Shown here: one piece after another, positions 34,880-43,100 of the stretch
Numbering within the stretch: position 1 is the stretch's first letter
How the letters are laid out: each line of letters starts with the position of its first letter
Assembly (NCBI GenBank): GCA_934502625.1
Contig: CAKSUQ010000010.1
Span: 14,327 to 78,326 of the forward strand
Length of the DNA stretch: 64,000 bases
Direction of reading: 5' to 3'
DNA from: an uncultured Gemmiger sp.
Lineage (GTDB): Bacteria > Bacillota > Clostridia > Oscillospirales > Ruminococcaceae
Translations under genes and position numbers: made by a program
Notes under the pieces: model-generated
What the model was told of the DNA's origin: nothing
Seen by the model: the letters and a program-made list of their open reading frames with translations, nothing else
The model's database searches: none

Positions 34880-35782
34880 TTATGGCAGCTGCGGGGTTTG
34901 CGGGTGAAACCGCACCCCCGCAGCGAAGCCTTTCCAGATGATACCGATGCGCCTTGCGCGGCTGCCTTGGCCGTCGCGCAGTACCTGCACCGTGTGCCAA
35001 GCATCCTTCGCCAGCAGCCACAGCCAGCCGGGCAGCCCCTCGCGGCGGTACAGCACCACGTCATTGCGGTAAAAATAGCGATAGCGCGCCCATCTTGCGG
35101 GCACATCCTTGGCGATGTTCACGACGCCGGGGTTCTGCATCGCGTGCACGACCCGGCTTGCCGGGACGACATAACAGGGCTTTTCGCGGGAAATGCGGCG
35201 GGTGTACTCCCAATCGTCCGACCAGATGAAAAATTCGGCAATGGGCAGCCCAAACCGCCGCACCGTCTCGGTGCGCAAAAACAGCGACACAAAGCTCGCC
35301 ATCACAGCGGGCACCTCCTGCGCTGCCGCTTTCGGCAGCGGGGCAATATCGCGGTACATCGTCCTGCGCTGGACGTTCATCGGCTGGTCAATGCCGTCGG
35401 GCGCAAGTGCGCGGCTCGACAGCCAGCCGTAGTTCCCGCCGTGGGCAGCGTCCGCCGAAAGCAGTGCTTCCAGTGCGCCGGGTTCGGGCAGCGTGTCGTC
35501 GTCCATGATCCAGACGGCCTCGCAGCCAAGCTCGGCCGCCGCCTGTATGCCGTAGGCAAAGCCGCCCGCACCGCCGAGATTTTCCCCCGTGTTGCGGTAG
35601 ACAAGCCCTGGCATAGCGAGCGTTTGCACATACGCCGCCGTGCCGTCGGTGGAGGCATTGTCCACCAGCAGCACGGTGAAGCCCTGCACCGTCTGGGCGC
35701 ACAGGGCGGCCAGACATTGCTGCAGCAGCGACAGACGGTTGTAGGTCACGACAACAGCCGTGACGTCCTTTGCATCAATCAT
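34880..35782 (-). CDS. Family 2 glycosyltransferase (GlfT2/rhamnosyl-type)
   Basis: 300 residues from the ATG at 35782 (MIDAKDVTAVVVTYNRLSL), overlapping the upstream gene by 8 bases; a longer frame has no supporting start. Motifs are LLVDNASTDGTA, NLGGAGGFAYG and WIMDDDTLPEPGAL (the DDD metal site), later IWSDDWEYTRRI. These features match galactofuranosyl- or rhamnosyltransferases of the GlfT2 group; the donor sugar is not certain. Confidence 0.88.
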   Translation of the reverse strand: MIDAKDVTAVVVTYNRLSLLQQCLAALCAQTVQGFTVLLVDNASTDGTAAYVQTLAMPGLVYRNTGENLGGAGGFAYGIQAAAELGCEAVWIMDDDTLPEPGALEALLSADAAHGGNYGWLSSRALAPDGIDQPMNVQRRTMYRDIAPLPKAAAQEVPAVMASFVSLFLRTETVRRFGLPIAEFFIWSDDWEYTRRISREKPCYVVPASRVVHAMQNPGVVNIAKDVPARWARYRYFYRNDVVLYRREGLPGWLWLLAKDAWHTVQVLRDGQGSRARRIGIIWKGFAAGVRFHPQTPQLP

Positions 35783-36545
35783 CTTTCTTCGGGAAGAATT
35801 TGCGCTTGAGGAAGGCCGTACCCTTGTGCAGCCAGTTCTGGTGCTCCATATAGACGATGTCCAGTTCCTCAAAGCTGATGTTGTTCGTGATGAGCCACGC
35901 GTCCAGCAAGCGCTCGCTGACAAAGCCGAAAACGCGGCGGTCATTCGTGCTGTAGCCCGTCATGTCCAGCTCGCGTTCCAGCTCGAACAGAATATCAAAC
36001 AGCCACGTGCAGTAATGCTGCAAAAGCTCCTTCTTCATGACAAACATGTTGAAGTGGTGCCCGTGGGTTTTGGACATATACAGGTCGTAGGCGGGCAGAT
36101 ACTCCGGGCATTTGCGCGCAATGATGGCGCGGGTCGTTTCCAGATCGCGCTTGTGGTGGGCATGGATATACTGGGTATAGTTCGTCTCGATGAAATAGTG
36201 CCGCTCTTTGGGCAGCACCACATTCGTCGTGGCTAAGATGGAGCAAAGCTCCTCGTGGTGGATGACGCGGTCTTTTTTCGGCGCAAAGCGGCTTTTGCGG
36301 CGGCTGGCAAAGTAGCGGCGGTAATGCACGATGCCGATATAGTCGGAATCGATGTTGTGCGCCGCCCAATACAGGCCGGTCAGCTCGCAGAAATTCGCGT
36401 TGCGCTCCGAGATATTTTCGCCCGTGTCGTCGCCGATATAGCCGATGGCCGGGTGGATGGCATGCCCCATCTGTACCGGCAGATACATCGGATCGTCCGG
36501 CACCCAATACGGCTTATGCGTTGCTATGATAATGGTGGTCTGCAC
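35775..36545 (-). CDS. DUF4422-family glycosyltransferase-like protein
   Basis: 256 residues starting at a GTG (MQTTIIIATHKPYWVP). The DUF4422 motifs are PVQMGHAI, IGDDTGENIS, ELTGLYWAAHN and IGIVHYRRYF near the N-terminus, then GHHFNMFVMKKE and FGFVSERLLDAWL. The family occurs in exopolysaccharide loci and is predicted to transfer sugars. It is the first gene of the operon, with a promoter about 50 bases upstream. Confidence 0.88.
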   Translation of the reverse strand: MQTTIIIATHKPYWVPDDPMYLPVQMGHAIHPAIGYIGDDTGENISERNANFCELTGLYWAAHNIDSDYIGIVHYRRYFASRRKSRFAPKKDRVIHHEELCSILATTNVVLPKERHYFIETNYTQYIHAHHKRDLETTRAIIARKCPEYLPAYDLYMSKTHGHHFNMFVMKKELLQHYCTWLFDILFELERELDMTGYSTNDRRVFGFVSERLLDAWLITNNISFEELDIVYMEHQNWLHKGTAFLKRKFFPKKDD

Positions 36546-36596
36546 TGTGTTCTACCCGCCTTATATACCTTTCCTACACTCTCTTGCTAAACCTAT

Positions 36597-36624
36597 AGTA
36601 TAGCGCATTTTGGCAGGAATACAA
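36597..36624 (-). promoter_or_regulatory. Promoter of the polysaccharide operon
   Basis: Minus strand TTGTAT (36619-36624), a 16-bp spacer and TATACT (36597-36602). It lies between the ABC-F stop and the first polysaccharide gene. No terminator was seen after the ABC-F gene, so some read-through is possible. Confidence 0.65.
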
Positions 36625-36646
36625 GTTACAGAACGGTAAAATACCC

Positions 36647-38536
36647 TCACTCGTTTTCGCTTTCAAAGGATTCCTGCTCTTCGGCCAGTTTTTCCCACTC
36701 GTCATAGAGTTCCTGCTGGTGGAAGCGGGTGTCGTCCAGCTCATCGCACTTGTCCCGCAGCAAAAGATGGTCTCGCAGCACCTCCGGGTCATTGAGCTCG
36801 TTTTCCAGCTCGACGATATGCGCGCCCAGCTCCTCGATCTCGGTCTCTACCTTTTTCAGGCGGGCGCGCACCTCGGCGCGACGCTTGCGCTGTTCCTTGC
36901 CGTAGGCCTGCTTTTTGGCAGTGTCCTCGGTTTTCTGCTGTTCTTGGGTTTTTCCTGCATCGCGGTTCTGCAGCGCGGCAAAGTTCGGGTAAAACGTCGC
37001 CTTGCCGTCCTCCAGATACATGATGGGGCAGCCCAGCGTCTGCATCAGATAACGGTCGTGGGTGACGAGCAGCAGCGTACCGGTGTAGGCTGCCAGCGCT
37101 TGCGTCAGGCTCTCGCGCATATAAATGTCCAAGTGGTTCGTCGGCTCGTCCAAGAACATCAGGTTCGGGCGTTCCAGCGCCAGTTCGGCAAAGCGCAGCC
37201 GCGCCAACTCGCCGCCCGAAAGCGACGCACAGTCCTTGAAGACCTCCTCGCCCCGGTAGCCGAAGCGCGCCAGATGGCTGCGGACTTCCAGCTCGGTGAA
37301 GCGGGGGTACTGGTTCCAGATGGCGTCGATGACGCGGCCTGCGCGGCGCGCCTGCTGCTGGGTGAAGATGCCCGGCTTTGCGCCGCTGCCCAACCGCACC
37401 ATGCCGCCCGACGGGCGGCGCTTGCCGTCCAGCACCTGCAGAAGCGTCGATTTGCCCGCGCCGTTCGGCCCCGCGATGACGAGCTTGTCCCCGCGGTGGA
37501 CGACATAGTCGAGCGCGTCTATGAGGATGCGCTCGCCGATGTGTACGCTGAGGTTCTTCATGATAACAAGCTCATCATACGGCTCGATGTCATACTCGAA
37601 GCGGAAGTTCAGTTCCCACGCCTCGGCGGTCGGGGCTTCGACGATCTCCAGCTTTTCCAGCTGCTTACGGCGGCTCTGCGCCATCTTCGTCGTCGAGGCG
37701 CGCACGAGGTTGCGATCGACGTAGTCCTGTAATTTGGCGGCCTTTTCCACGGCGGCGTCGTGCAGTTTTTGCTGGCGCTCGTCGGCGGCCTCGCGCTGGG
37801 GCAGGTAGGCCGAATAGTTGCCGCGGTAGGTCTTGATGCTCTTGCCGCGCAGCTCCCAGATGCGGGTGCAGACAGCGTCGAGGAAATAGCGGTCATGGCT
37901 GACAACCAGCACCGCGCCGCGGTAGGCCTTCAGGTAGTTTTCGAGCCACTCCATCGTCTCCAAGTCAAGATGGTTCGTCGGCTCGTCCAGAATCAGCAGG
38001 TCGGGGCGTTCCAAGAGCAGGCGCGCCAAGCGCAGACGGGTCTGCTCACCGCCCGAAAGCACGCCCGCCAACTTTGTCCACGTATCAGCGGGAAACCCCA
38101 TGCCGTTCAGGACTTTCTTGATTTGGGTGTCCATGTTATAGGCGTCCATCGCATCGACGACAGCCGTGCAGTGAGCGATCTTTTCGGTCAACACGGCGTT
38201 GTGCGGGTCGGCAGCCAGCCGCTTTTGCAGCATGTCCATCTCCTGCATGGCGTCCAGCGCCGGGGTGAATACCAGTTTCATCGTGGCGTAGACGTCCAGC
38301 GTCGGGTCAAGCCGGGCATTCTGCTCCAAGTAGCCCGTCGTCACGCCGGTGCCGAAGGCCGCGTCGCCCGCGTCGGGCAGGCTCTCGCCGCAGAGAATAC
38401 GCAGGAGCGTCGTCTTGCCGGTACCGTTAGCACCGATGATGCCGATGCGGTCGCCGCGCTCCACCCCGGCATTTACATCGCGCAGTACCTCGTGTTCGCC
38501 GAAGCTCTTGCCAAGGTTTTGAAGTTCCAACAACAT
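36647..38536 (-). CDS. ABC-F family ATPase
   Basis: 629 residues from the ATG at 38536 (MLLELQNLGKSFG), with GAGGA upstream; 15 extra upstream codons lack a ribosome binding site. Two ATPase domains are present. The first has GANGTGKTT and LSGGEQTRLRLARLLL; the second has GPNGAGKST and LSGGELARLRFAELAL. Both are followed by DEPTNHLD. An inter-domain linker and a charged coiled-coil C-terminus are present, with no membrane domain. ABC-F proteins act on the ribosome; housekeeping (Uup/YdiF-like) is more likely than antibiotic protection but cannot be settled here. Confidence 0.92.
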   Translation of the reverse strand: MLLELQNLGKSFGEHEVLRDVNAGVERGDRIGIIGANGTGKTTLLRILCGESLPDAGDAAFGTGVTTGYLEQNARLDPTLDVYATMKLVFTPALDAMQEMDMLQKRLAADPHNAVLTEKIAHCTAVVDAMDAYNMDTQIKKVLNGMGFPADTWTKLAGVLSGGEQTRLRLARLLLERPDLLILDEPTNHLDLETMEWLENYLKAYRGAVLVVSHDRYFLDAVCTRIWELRGKSIKTYRGNYSAYLPQREAADERQQKLHDAAVEKAAKLQDYVDRNLVRASTTKMAQSRRKQLEKLEIVEAPTAEAWELNFRFEYDIEPYDELVIMKNLSVHIGERILIDALDYVVHRGDKLVIAGPNGAGKSTLLQVLDGKRRPSGGMVRLGSGAKPGIFTQQQARRAGRVIDAIWNQYPRFTELEVRSHLARFGYRGEEVFKDCASLSGGELARLRFAELALERPNLMFLDEPTNHLDIYMRESLTQALAAYTGTLLLVTHDRYLMQTLGCPIMYLEDGKATFYPNFAALQNRDAGKTQEQQKTEDTAKKQAYGKEQRKRRAEVRARLKKVETEIEELGAHIVELENELNDPEVLRDHLLLRDKCDELDDTRFHQQELYDEWEKLAEEQESFESENE

Positions 38537-38608
38537 ATACGGTACATCCTCAATTCCAAAATGATGCCGCCGCCTTGACAAACGGGCAGCGGCAGTGTGC
38601 CCCGCGTA

Positions 38609-39364
38609 TCAGAGCAGGGCTTCGTTGCTGTGGCGGCGATTGCGCACGCCGACATTTTCCAGTTCCTCCGGCTCCATCACGATGCGGTACAACTCCTCGT
38701 AGGAGCCCACCGTGAATTTCGGCGTGACGCCGGTCTTGTTTTCCACATTTCCGGGGTTGAACCAGCAGGTATCCACCCCGGCGTTCACGCCACCCTTGAT
38801 GTCGGCCAGCAGGTCGTCGCCCACCATCAGCACACGGCTTTTGTTCGTGATGCCAAGGTCGCGGAGCGCGTGCTCAAACAGCTTGGCGCTGGGCTTTGCC
38901 GCGCCGACCTTTTCGGAGATGTAAACACCGTCCATATAGCGGTCGATGCCGGAGGCCGCGATGCGGGATTCCTGCACGGAGGCTGCGCCGTTCGAGACAA
39001 TCGCCAGTGTGGCGACCTCGCTCAGTTCCTCCAGCGCGGTCAATGCGCCGGGCAGAAGGTCGGCATGGGTCGCCAGCAGCTCCTCGTAGCGGTCGTTCAT
39101 TGCCTTAGATTTGCCGTTGTCGGGCAGTTCCATGGCCTGCATAAAGCGGCCAAAGCGAATCTGGAACAGCTTCTGGCGGTTGATCTTGCCCTTTGCCAGC
39201 ATATCCCACAGCTCGCGGTTGACGCGGTGATAGGTCTCGTAGGCCGCCGCGTCGTGGGGCAGTTCGTACTCAGCCAGCATGTCGGTCACAGCCTGGCGTT
39301 CGGCGGTATCAAAATCCAAAAGCGTATTGTCAACGTCCAGCAGGACGCAGGTGTAAATTGCCAT
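38609..39364 (-). CDS. HAD hydrolase, YjjG/YfnB-type noncanonical nucleotidase
   Basis: 251 residues. The HAD motifs are LLDVDNTLLDFD near residue 8, VSNGAASVQESR (motif II), KPSAKLFEHAL (motif III) and VLMVGDDLLADIKGG (motif IV). The helical cap and length match YjjG, a pyrimidine 5'-nucleotidase clearing damaged nucleotides. ACAGGAGG precedes the ATG. It lies between the SGNH-like gene and the ABC-F gene on one transcript. Confidence 0.87.
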   Translation of the reverse strand: MAIYTCVLLDVDNTLLDFDTAERQAVTDMLAEYELPHDAAAYETYHRVNRELWDMLAKGKINRQKLFQIRFGRFMQAMELPDNGKSKAMNDRYEELLATHADLLPGALTALEELSEVATLAIVSNGAASVQESRIAASGIDRYMDGVYISEKVGAAKPSAKLFEHALRDLGITNKSRVLMVGDDLLADIKGGVNAGVDTCWFNPGNVENKTGVTPKFTVGSYEELYRIVMEPEELENVGVRNRRHSNEALL

Positions 39365-39386
39365 AGTTCTGTACCTCCTGTACAGA

Positions 39387-41081
39387 TCATTGTGCGGTGC
39401 TGTCGGTTATGATGGCCGTATCCGGCACAGCGGTGGCCGTCGGCACCGGCGACGTCGTCGGGGTCGGGTCGACGACCGTGATCGTCACCGAGGATTCCGC
39501 GCCGTTGTTCTTGGCGCGGACGGTGTAGGTGCCCGCCACGCTGCAGGGCAGCGACGCCGTGTTGCCGGTCGCTGACCAGCCGGTTCCGTCGCAGCTCCAC
39601 GTTGTGTCGCCGCTGCCATTCTGCACGGCGGCTGTCAGCTCGATCGTCCCGCCGACCTCAATCCGGTTCGTGCTGTAGGAGATAGCAACCGTCGTCGCGC
39701 CGCCCTTGACCGTCACGGTCAGCTGCGCGGTCGAGAAGGTGCCGTTGATCTCGATGCCCGCCTTGATCGTGTAGGTGCCGGCCTCGACGGGGGTGAAGGT
39801 CAGGCTGCTGCCGTTCTTCTCCATCTCGTCGTTGATCGACCACTGCACATTGGTGGCGTCGTAGCTCTTGTTGCCCAGCTTGACGGTGGCGTTGACGGTC
39901 AGGCTGTCGCCCACCTTCATTGTCGTATCGCCCTTGTCGAGCGCGAGGTCGACGCGGGCGTCGTTGAACATTGCCTTGACCGAAATGTCCTTTGTCACAT
40001 TGTCGTAGCGGGTCGCGGTCGTCACGCCGTCGCTCCATTTATAGAAGACGAAGCCTTCGGCGGCCACGGCGGTCACGTTGACGCTTGCGCCGGACTCGAC
40101 CTCAAACTCTACGCTGGACACGCCGGTCTGGCCGTTGCCGGACAGCGTGCCCTTACTGCTGTCCTCGACCTCGTAGCTGGCAGTCAGCTTGACAGGCGTG
40201 GCCGTCGGGGTCGGGGTGGCGGTATCACCGCTGGCCGACGACTGCGACGCGCGCTGCGGGATGTCGCTGGTGTCGGGGCGGCTGTCCATCGTGTTGTAGG
40301 CGTGGCTCTTGGCGTATTCCAGCAGCACACGCGCACCGGACGTGCTGTAGCCGTTGGATTCAAAATAGCTGCTCTCTGCAAAGCCGTGGCTGTTTTTCAG
40401 CACCTCGGCGCTGTTCAGATACTGGAAGCCCAGCTCGTTGCAGGCCGATGCGATGGCCTGATTGAACTGGTCGATCGTCGTCTGGGTTTGGGCAGCGTTC
40501 GTGCTGCTGTCCGTCACAGGAGGGATGGCGACCGCGATAATATCGGCATAAGAGTAGGCCGAGTGCAGATTCTGCAAAAGCTGCTTGTAGTCGGCGATGA
40601 ACGCATCGACGCTGACCGAGCCGTCCACATCATTGGAGCCGAGCTGCACAAAGACGCGGCGTGCCTTCATCTTCGGCACGGCCTGCACGATGGTGTAGCT
40701 GTTGGGGTCAGACGTAAAGTTGACACAGGTCGCCTGCAAGACCTGCGAGACCTTCAGCCCCTCCTGCCCGACGAACTGGTTCAGCGAGATGCGGCTGTCC
40801 TTCTGCAGTGTGACGGCGTACTGGTCGCCTGCAAACACGCTGGCCGTAATGTAGGCGTCGTCCGACGACGACTGCGGCAGGATGCAGCCCAGTGAGGTAT
40901 CCAGCGGGTAGGCGTTGGGGTCATAGTCCCCGCTTCCGGAGAAAAGCCCCAGCTTGGACGGCAGCACCCACGCTGCCAGAATGCTCATTACAATCGCCAG
41001 CGCACAGAGCGCCAGTACAACGCAGGCCTTGCGCTGTGTCGGGCTAAAACCCGCCCGTTCTTCATGCCGTTCGCGGCCCAT
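39387..41081 (-). CDS. Membrane-anchored SGNH-fold protein with Ig-like domains; catalytic residues appear lost
   Basis: 564 residues. An N-terminal anchor (about 18-42) is followed by an SGNH/GDSL-like domain to about 260, a TPTPTATP linker, and bacterial Ig-like repeats to the end, closing with another Thr/Pro stretch. Block III is intact (VQLGSNDV, 144-152). Block I, where GDS carries the catalytic serine, reads AGDQYA (84-89), and block V, normally DGIH, reads SNGYS (242-246). It is therefore probably a binding or structural surface protein. AAGGAGG precedes the ATG. Confidence 0.8.
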   Translation of the reverse strand: MGRERHEERAGFSPTQRKACVVLALCALAIVMSILAAWVLPSKLGLFSGSGDYDPNAYPLDTSLGCILPQSSSDDAYITASVFAGDQYAVTLQKDSRISLNQFVGQEGLKVSQVLQATCVNFTSDPNSYTIVQAVPKMKARRVFVQLGSNDVDGSVSVDAFIADYKQLLQNLHSAYSYADIIAVAIPPVTDSSTNAAQTQTTIDQFNQAIASACNELGFQYLNSAEVLKNSHGFAESSYFESNGYSTSGARVLLEYAKSHAYNTMDSRPDTSDIPQRASQSSASGDTATPTPTATPVKLTASYEVEDSSKGTLSGNGQTGVSSVEFEVESGASVNVTAVAAEGFVFYKWSDGVTTATRYDNVTKDISVKAMFNDARVDLALDKGDTTMKVGDSLTVNATVKLGNKSYDATNVQWSINDEMEKNGSSLTFTPVEAGTYTIKAGIEINGTFSTAQLTVTVKGGATTVAISYSTNRIEVGGTIELTAAVQNGSGDTTWSCDGTGWSATGNTASLPCSVAGTYTVRAKNNGAESSVTITVVDPTPTTSPVPTATAVPDTAIITDSTAQ

Positions 41082-41155
41082 AATCCAAAAGCCTCCTTGT
41101 TATCTTCCACGGGAAAAGCCGCAAGGCTATATCCCACCTAGTATACATATTATGG

Positions 41156-41185
41156 ATTATACCATATTTTCAGGCAGTTGGACAA
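41156..41185 (-). promoter_or_regulatory. Promoter of the SGNH-HAD-ABC-F unit
   Basis: Minus strand TATAAT (41156-41161) with a TTGTCC -35 (41180-41185) at 18 bp. A second TATACT-like box lies about 20 bases downstream. Confidence 0.55.
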
Positions 41186-41224
41186 CGTTTTCCAAAAAAT
41201 TGTCACACATTACAATTTCGTTAC

Positions 41225-41256
41225 AAAGAAAAAGCCCGGAATTTCCATTCCGGGCA
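41225..41256 (-). terminator. Terminator of the ABC importer operon
   Basis: Nine-bp stem GCCCGGAAT/ATTCCGGGC (41234-41242 and 41247-41255) with a 4-base loop, followed on the minus strand by TTTTTCTTTG. Confidence 0.92.
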
Positions 41257-41266
41257 AAAGTTTTTA

Positions 41267-42061
41267 TCAGGAAAGCAGCATGCGGTCGTTCGCGAACTCA
41301 CCGTCGCTGACCTGTTCAAAGCGCTGCAGCAGGTCACTGACCTGCAGGTTCTTTTTCTCGTCGCCGCGCACGTCGTAGATGACATGACCCTCGTACATCA
41401 TGATGAGGCGGTTGCCGTACTTGATGGCATCCTTCATGTTGTGGGTGATCATCAGCGTCGTCAGCTGGTTTTCCTCGACGATTTTCTCGGACAGGGTCAG
41501 CACCTTGGCGGCCGTCTTGGGGTCAAGTGCGGCGGTGTGCTCGTCCAGCAGCAGCAACTTCGGCTTTTTAAGCGTTGCCATCAGCAGCGTAACGGCCTGA
41601 CGCTGGCCGCCGGACAGCAGACCGACCTTGCTCGTCATGCGGTTTTCCAGTCCCAGATCGAGGGTTTTGAGCAGTTCGTAGTATTCGTCGTGTTCTTTTT
41701 TCGTGATGCCGATTTTCAGCGTGCGCGCCAGACCGCGGCGGGCAGCCAGCGCCAGATTCTCGTCGATCTGCATCGTGGCGGCCGTGCCCATCATCGGGTC
41801 TTGGAATACGCGGCCGATGTATTTGGCGCGCTGATGCTCTGACAGGCGGGTAACGTCCTGCCCGTCGATGAGGATTTTGCCCATATCGACCGGCCAGACA
41901 CCGGCCACGGCGTTCAGCATCGTGGACTTGCCTGCGCCGTTGCCGCCGATGACCGTGACGAAGTCGCCATCCTCCAGCGTCAGATTCAGTCCGTTCAGGG
42001 CGACTTTTTCGTTGACGGTGCCCGCGTTGAAGGTTTTGTACACATTCTTAATTTCAAGCAT
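41267..42061 (-). CDS. ABC importer ATPase (TrpZ-like)
   Basis: 264 residues. Walker A GGNGAGKST is near residue 40, the signature LLSGGQRQAVTLLMA around 150, Walker B LLLLDEHTAALDPKT and the switch histidine in ITHNMKDA. This subtype pairs with PF04392 binding proteins in tryptophan/tyrosine-type import systems. It overlaps the permease by 8 bases. The substrate is predicted from family only. Confidence 0.88.
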   Translation of the reverse strand: MLEIKNVYKTFNAGTVNEKVALNGLNLTLEDGDFVTVIGGNGAGKSTMLNAVAGVWPVDMGKILIDGQDVTRLSEHQRAKYIGRVFQDPMMGTAATMQIDENLALAARRGLARTLKIGITKKEHDEYYELLKTLDLGLENRMTSKVGLLSGGQRQAVTLLMATLKKPKLLLLDEHTAALDPKTAAKVLTLSEKIVEENQLTTLMITHNMKDAIKYGNRLIMMYEGHVIYDVRGDEKKNLQVSDLLQRFEQVSDGEFANDRMLLS

Positions 42062-43001
42062 TGTCCTTACCTCCCTTTTTCACGGGCGTCTTGGTGAAAT
42101 ACTTGCCCTTCCAGTACGGGATCGTCAGGAACACCGCCACGACCAACGCCGTCAACAGTTTGAGGTCGTCGGTGGACAGACCCATGCGCAGCACGAAGTT
42201 CATGACGATATAGTAGATGATCGCGCCGATGACCGCCGCCGTCAGCTTGAGGGCGAAGTTGCGGAAGATCTTGCCGAAGACGACCTCGCCGATGATAACC
42301 GCAGCCAGACCGATGACGATGGCACCGCGCCCCATGTTGATGTCCGAGAAGCCCTGATACTGCGCCAGCAGACCGCCGGACAGTGCCACAAGGCCGTTGG
42401 ACAGCATCAGGCCGAGGACGATTGTCACGTTCGTGTTGATGCCCTGTGCGCGCGCCATATGCTGATTCGCGCCCGTAGCGCGCAGCGAGCAACCCAGCTC
42501 GGTGCCGAAGAACCAGTACAGCACGCCGATGAGCACAGCGCAGAAGATCAGCAGTACAAGGATCGGGTTGTTGGCCGCAAGGCTGCGCACATAGCGCGCG
42601 GAGACCAGCAGGCCGTATTTATCAACGCTGATGGGCAGGTTGGCCTTGCCACCGCCCGTGCCGGTGCCCATGATGCGCAGGTTGACCGAGTAGAGCGCCA
42701 GCTGGGTCAGAATGCCGGACAGGATGGCCGGGATGCCGCAGGCCGTGTGGAACAGACCCGTGACAAGACCCGCCAGCATACCGACCAGCGTCGCCGCCAC
42801 AAGGGCGACACCCACTGGCACACCGTTGAGCACCAGCACGACGCAGACCGCGCCGCCGGTGCCGAGGGAGCCGTCGACCGTCAGATCCGCCACATCCAGA
42901 ATACGGTAGGTGATGTAAACGCCGATCGCCATAATGCCCCAGATCAAGCCCTGTGCCACAGCGCCAGGCATGGAATTTAGCAGCGAGGTTAAAAATCCCA
43001 T
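42054..43001 (-). CDS. ABC importer permease (TrpY-like)
   Basis: 315 residues with about eight to nine membrane helices and the branched-chain-type permease features: VADLTVDGSLGTGGA, GLLAQYQGFSDINMGRGAIVIGLAAVIIGE. GGAGGA precedes the ATG. It is the middle gene of a binding-protein-permease-ATPase operon; a single permease would act as a homodimer. Confidence 0.88.
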   Translation of the reverse strand: MGFLTSLLNSMPGAVAQGLIWGIMAIGVYITYRILDVADLTVDGSLGTGGAVCVVLVLNGVPVGVALVAATLVGMLAGLVTGLFHTACGIPAILSGILTQLALYSVNLRIMGTGTGGGKANLPISVDKYGLLVSARYVRSLAANNPILVLLIFCAVLIGVLYWFFGTELGCSLRATGANQHMARAQGINTNVTIVLGLMLSNGLVALSGGLLAQYQGFSDINMGRGAIVIGLAAVIIGEVVFGKIFRNFALKLTAAVIGAIIYYIVMNFVLRMGLSTDDLKLLTALVVAVFLTIPYWKGKYFTKTPVKKGGKDNA

Positions 43002-43034
43002 AAGAAGTCCTCCAATTTTTCAAATAAGCACCAA

Positions 43035-43074
43035 AACAGCGGGGAAAGAAAGATGTCTCCCTTTCCTCGCTGTT
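43035..43074 (-). terminator. Stem-loop between binding-protein and permease genes
   Basis: A near-perfect 14-bp stem, AACAGCGAGGAAAG and CTTTCCCCGCTGTT (43061-43074 and 43035-43048), with a 12-base loop and TTTTGG after it. This kind of element raises the ratio of binding protein to membrane components by partial termination or by protecting the upstream mRNA. Confidence 0.75.
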
Positions 43075-43100
43075 ATGATGATTTTTCGTCTCGATTTCGA

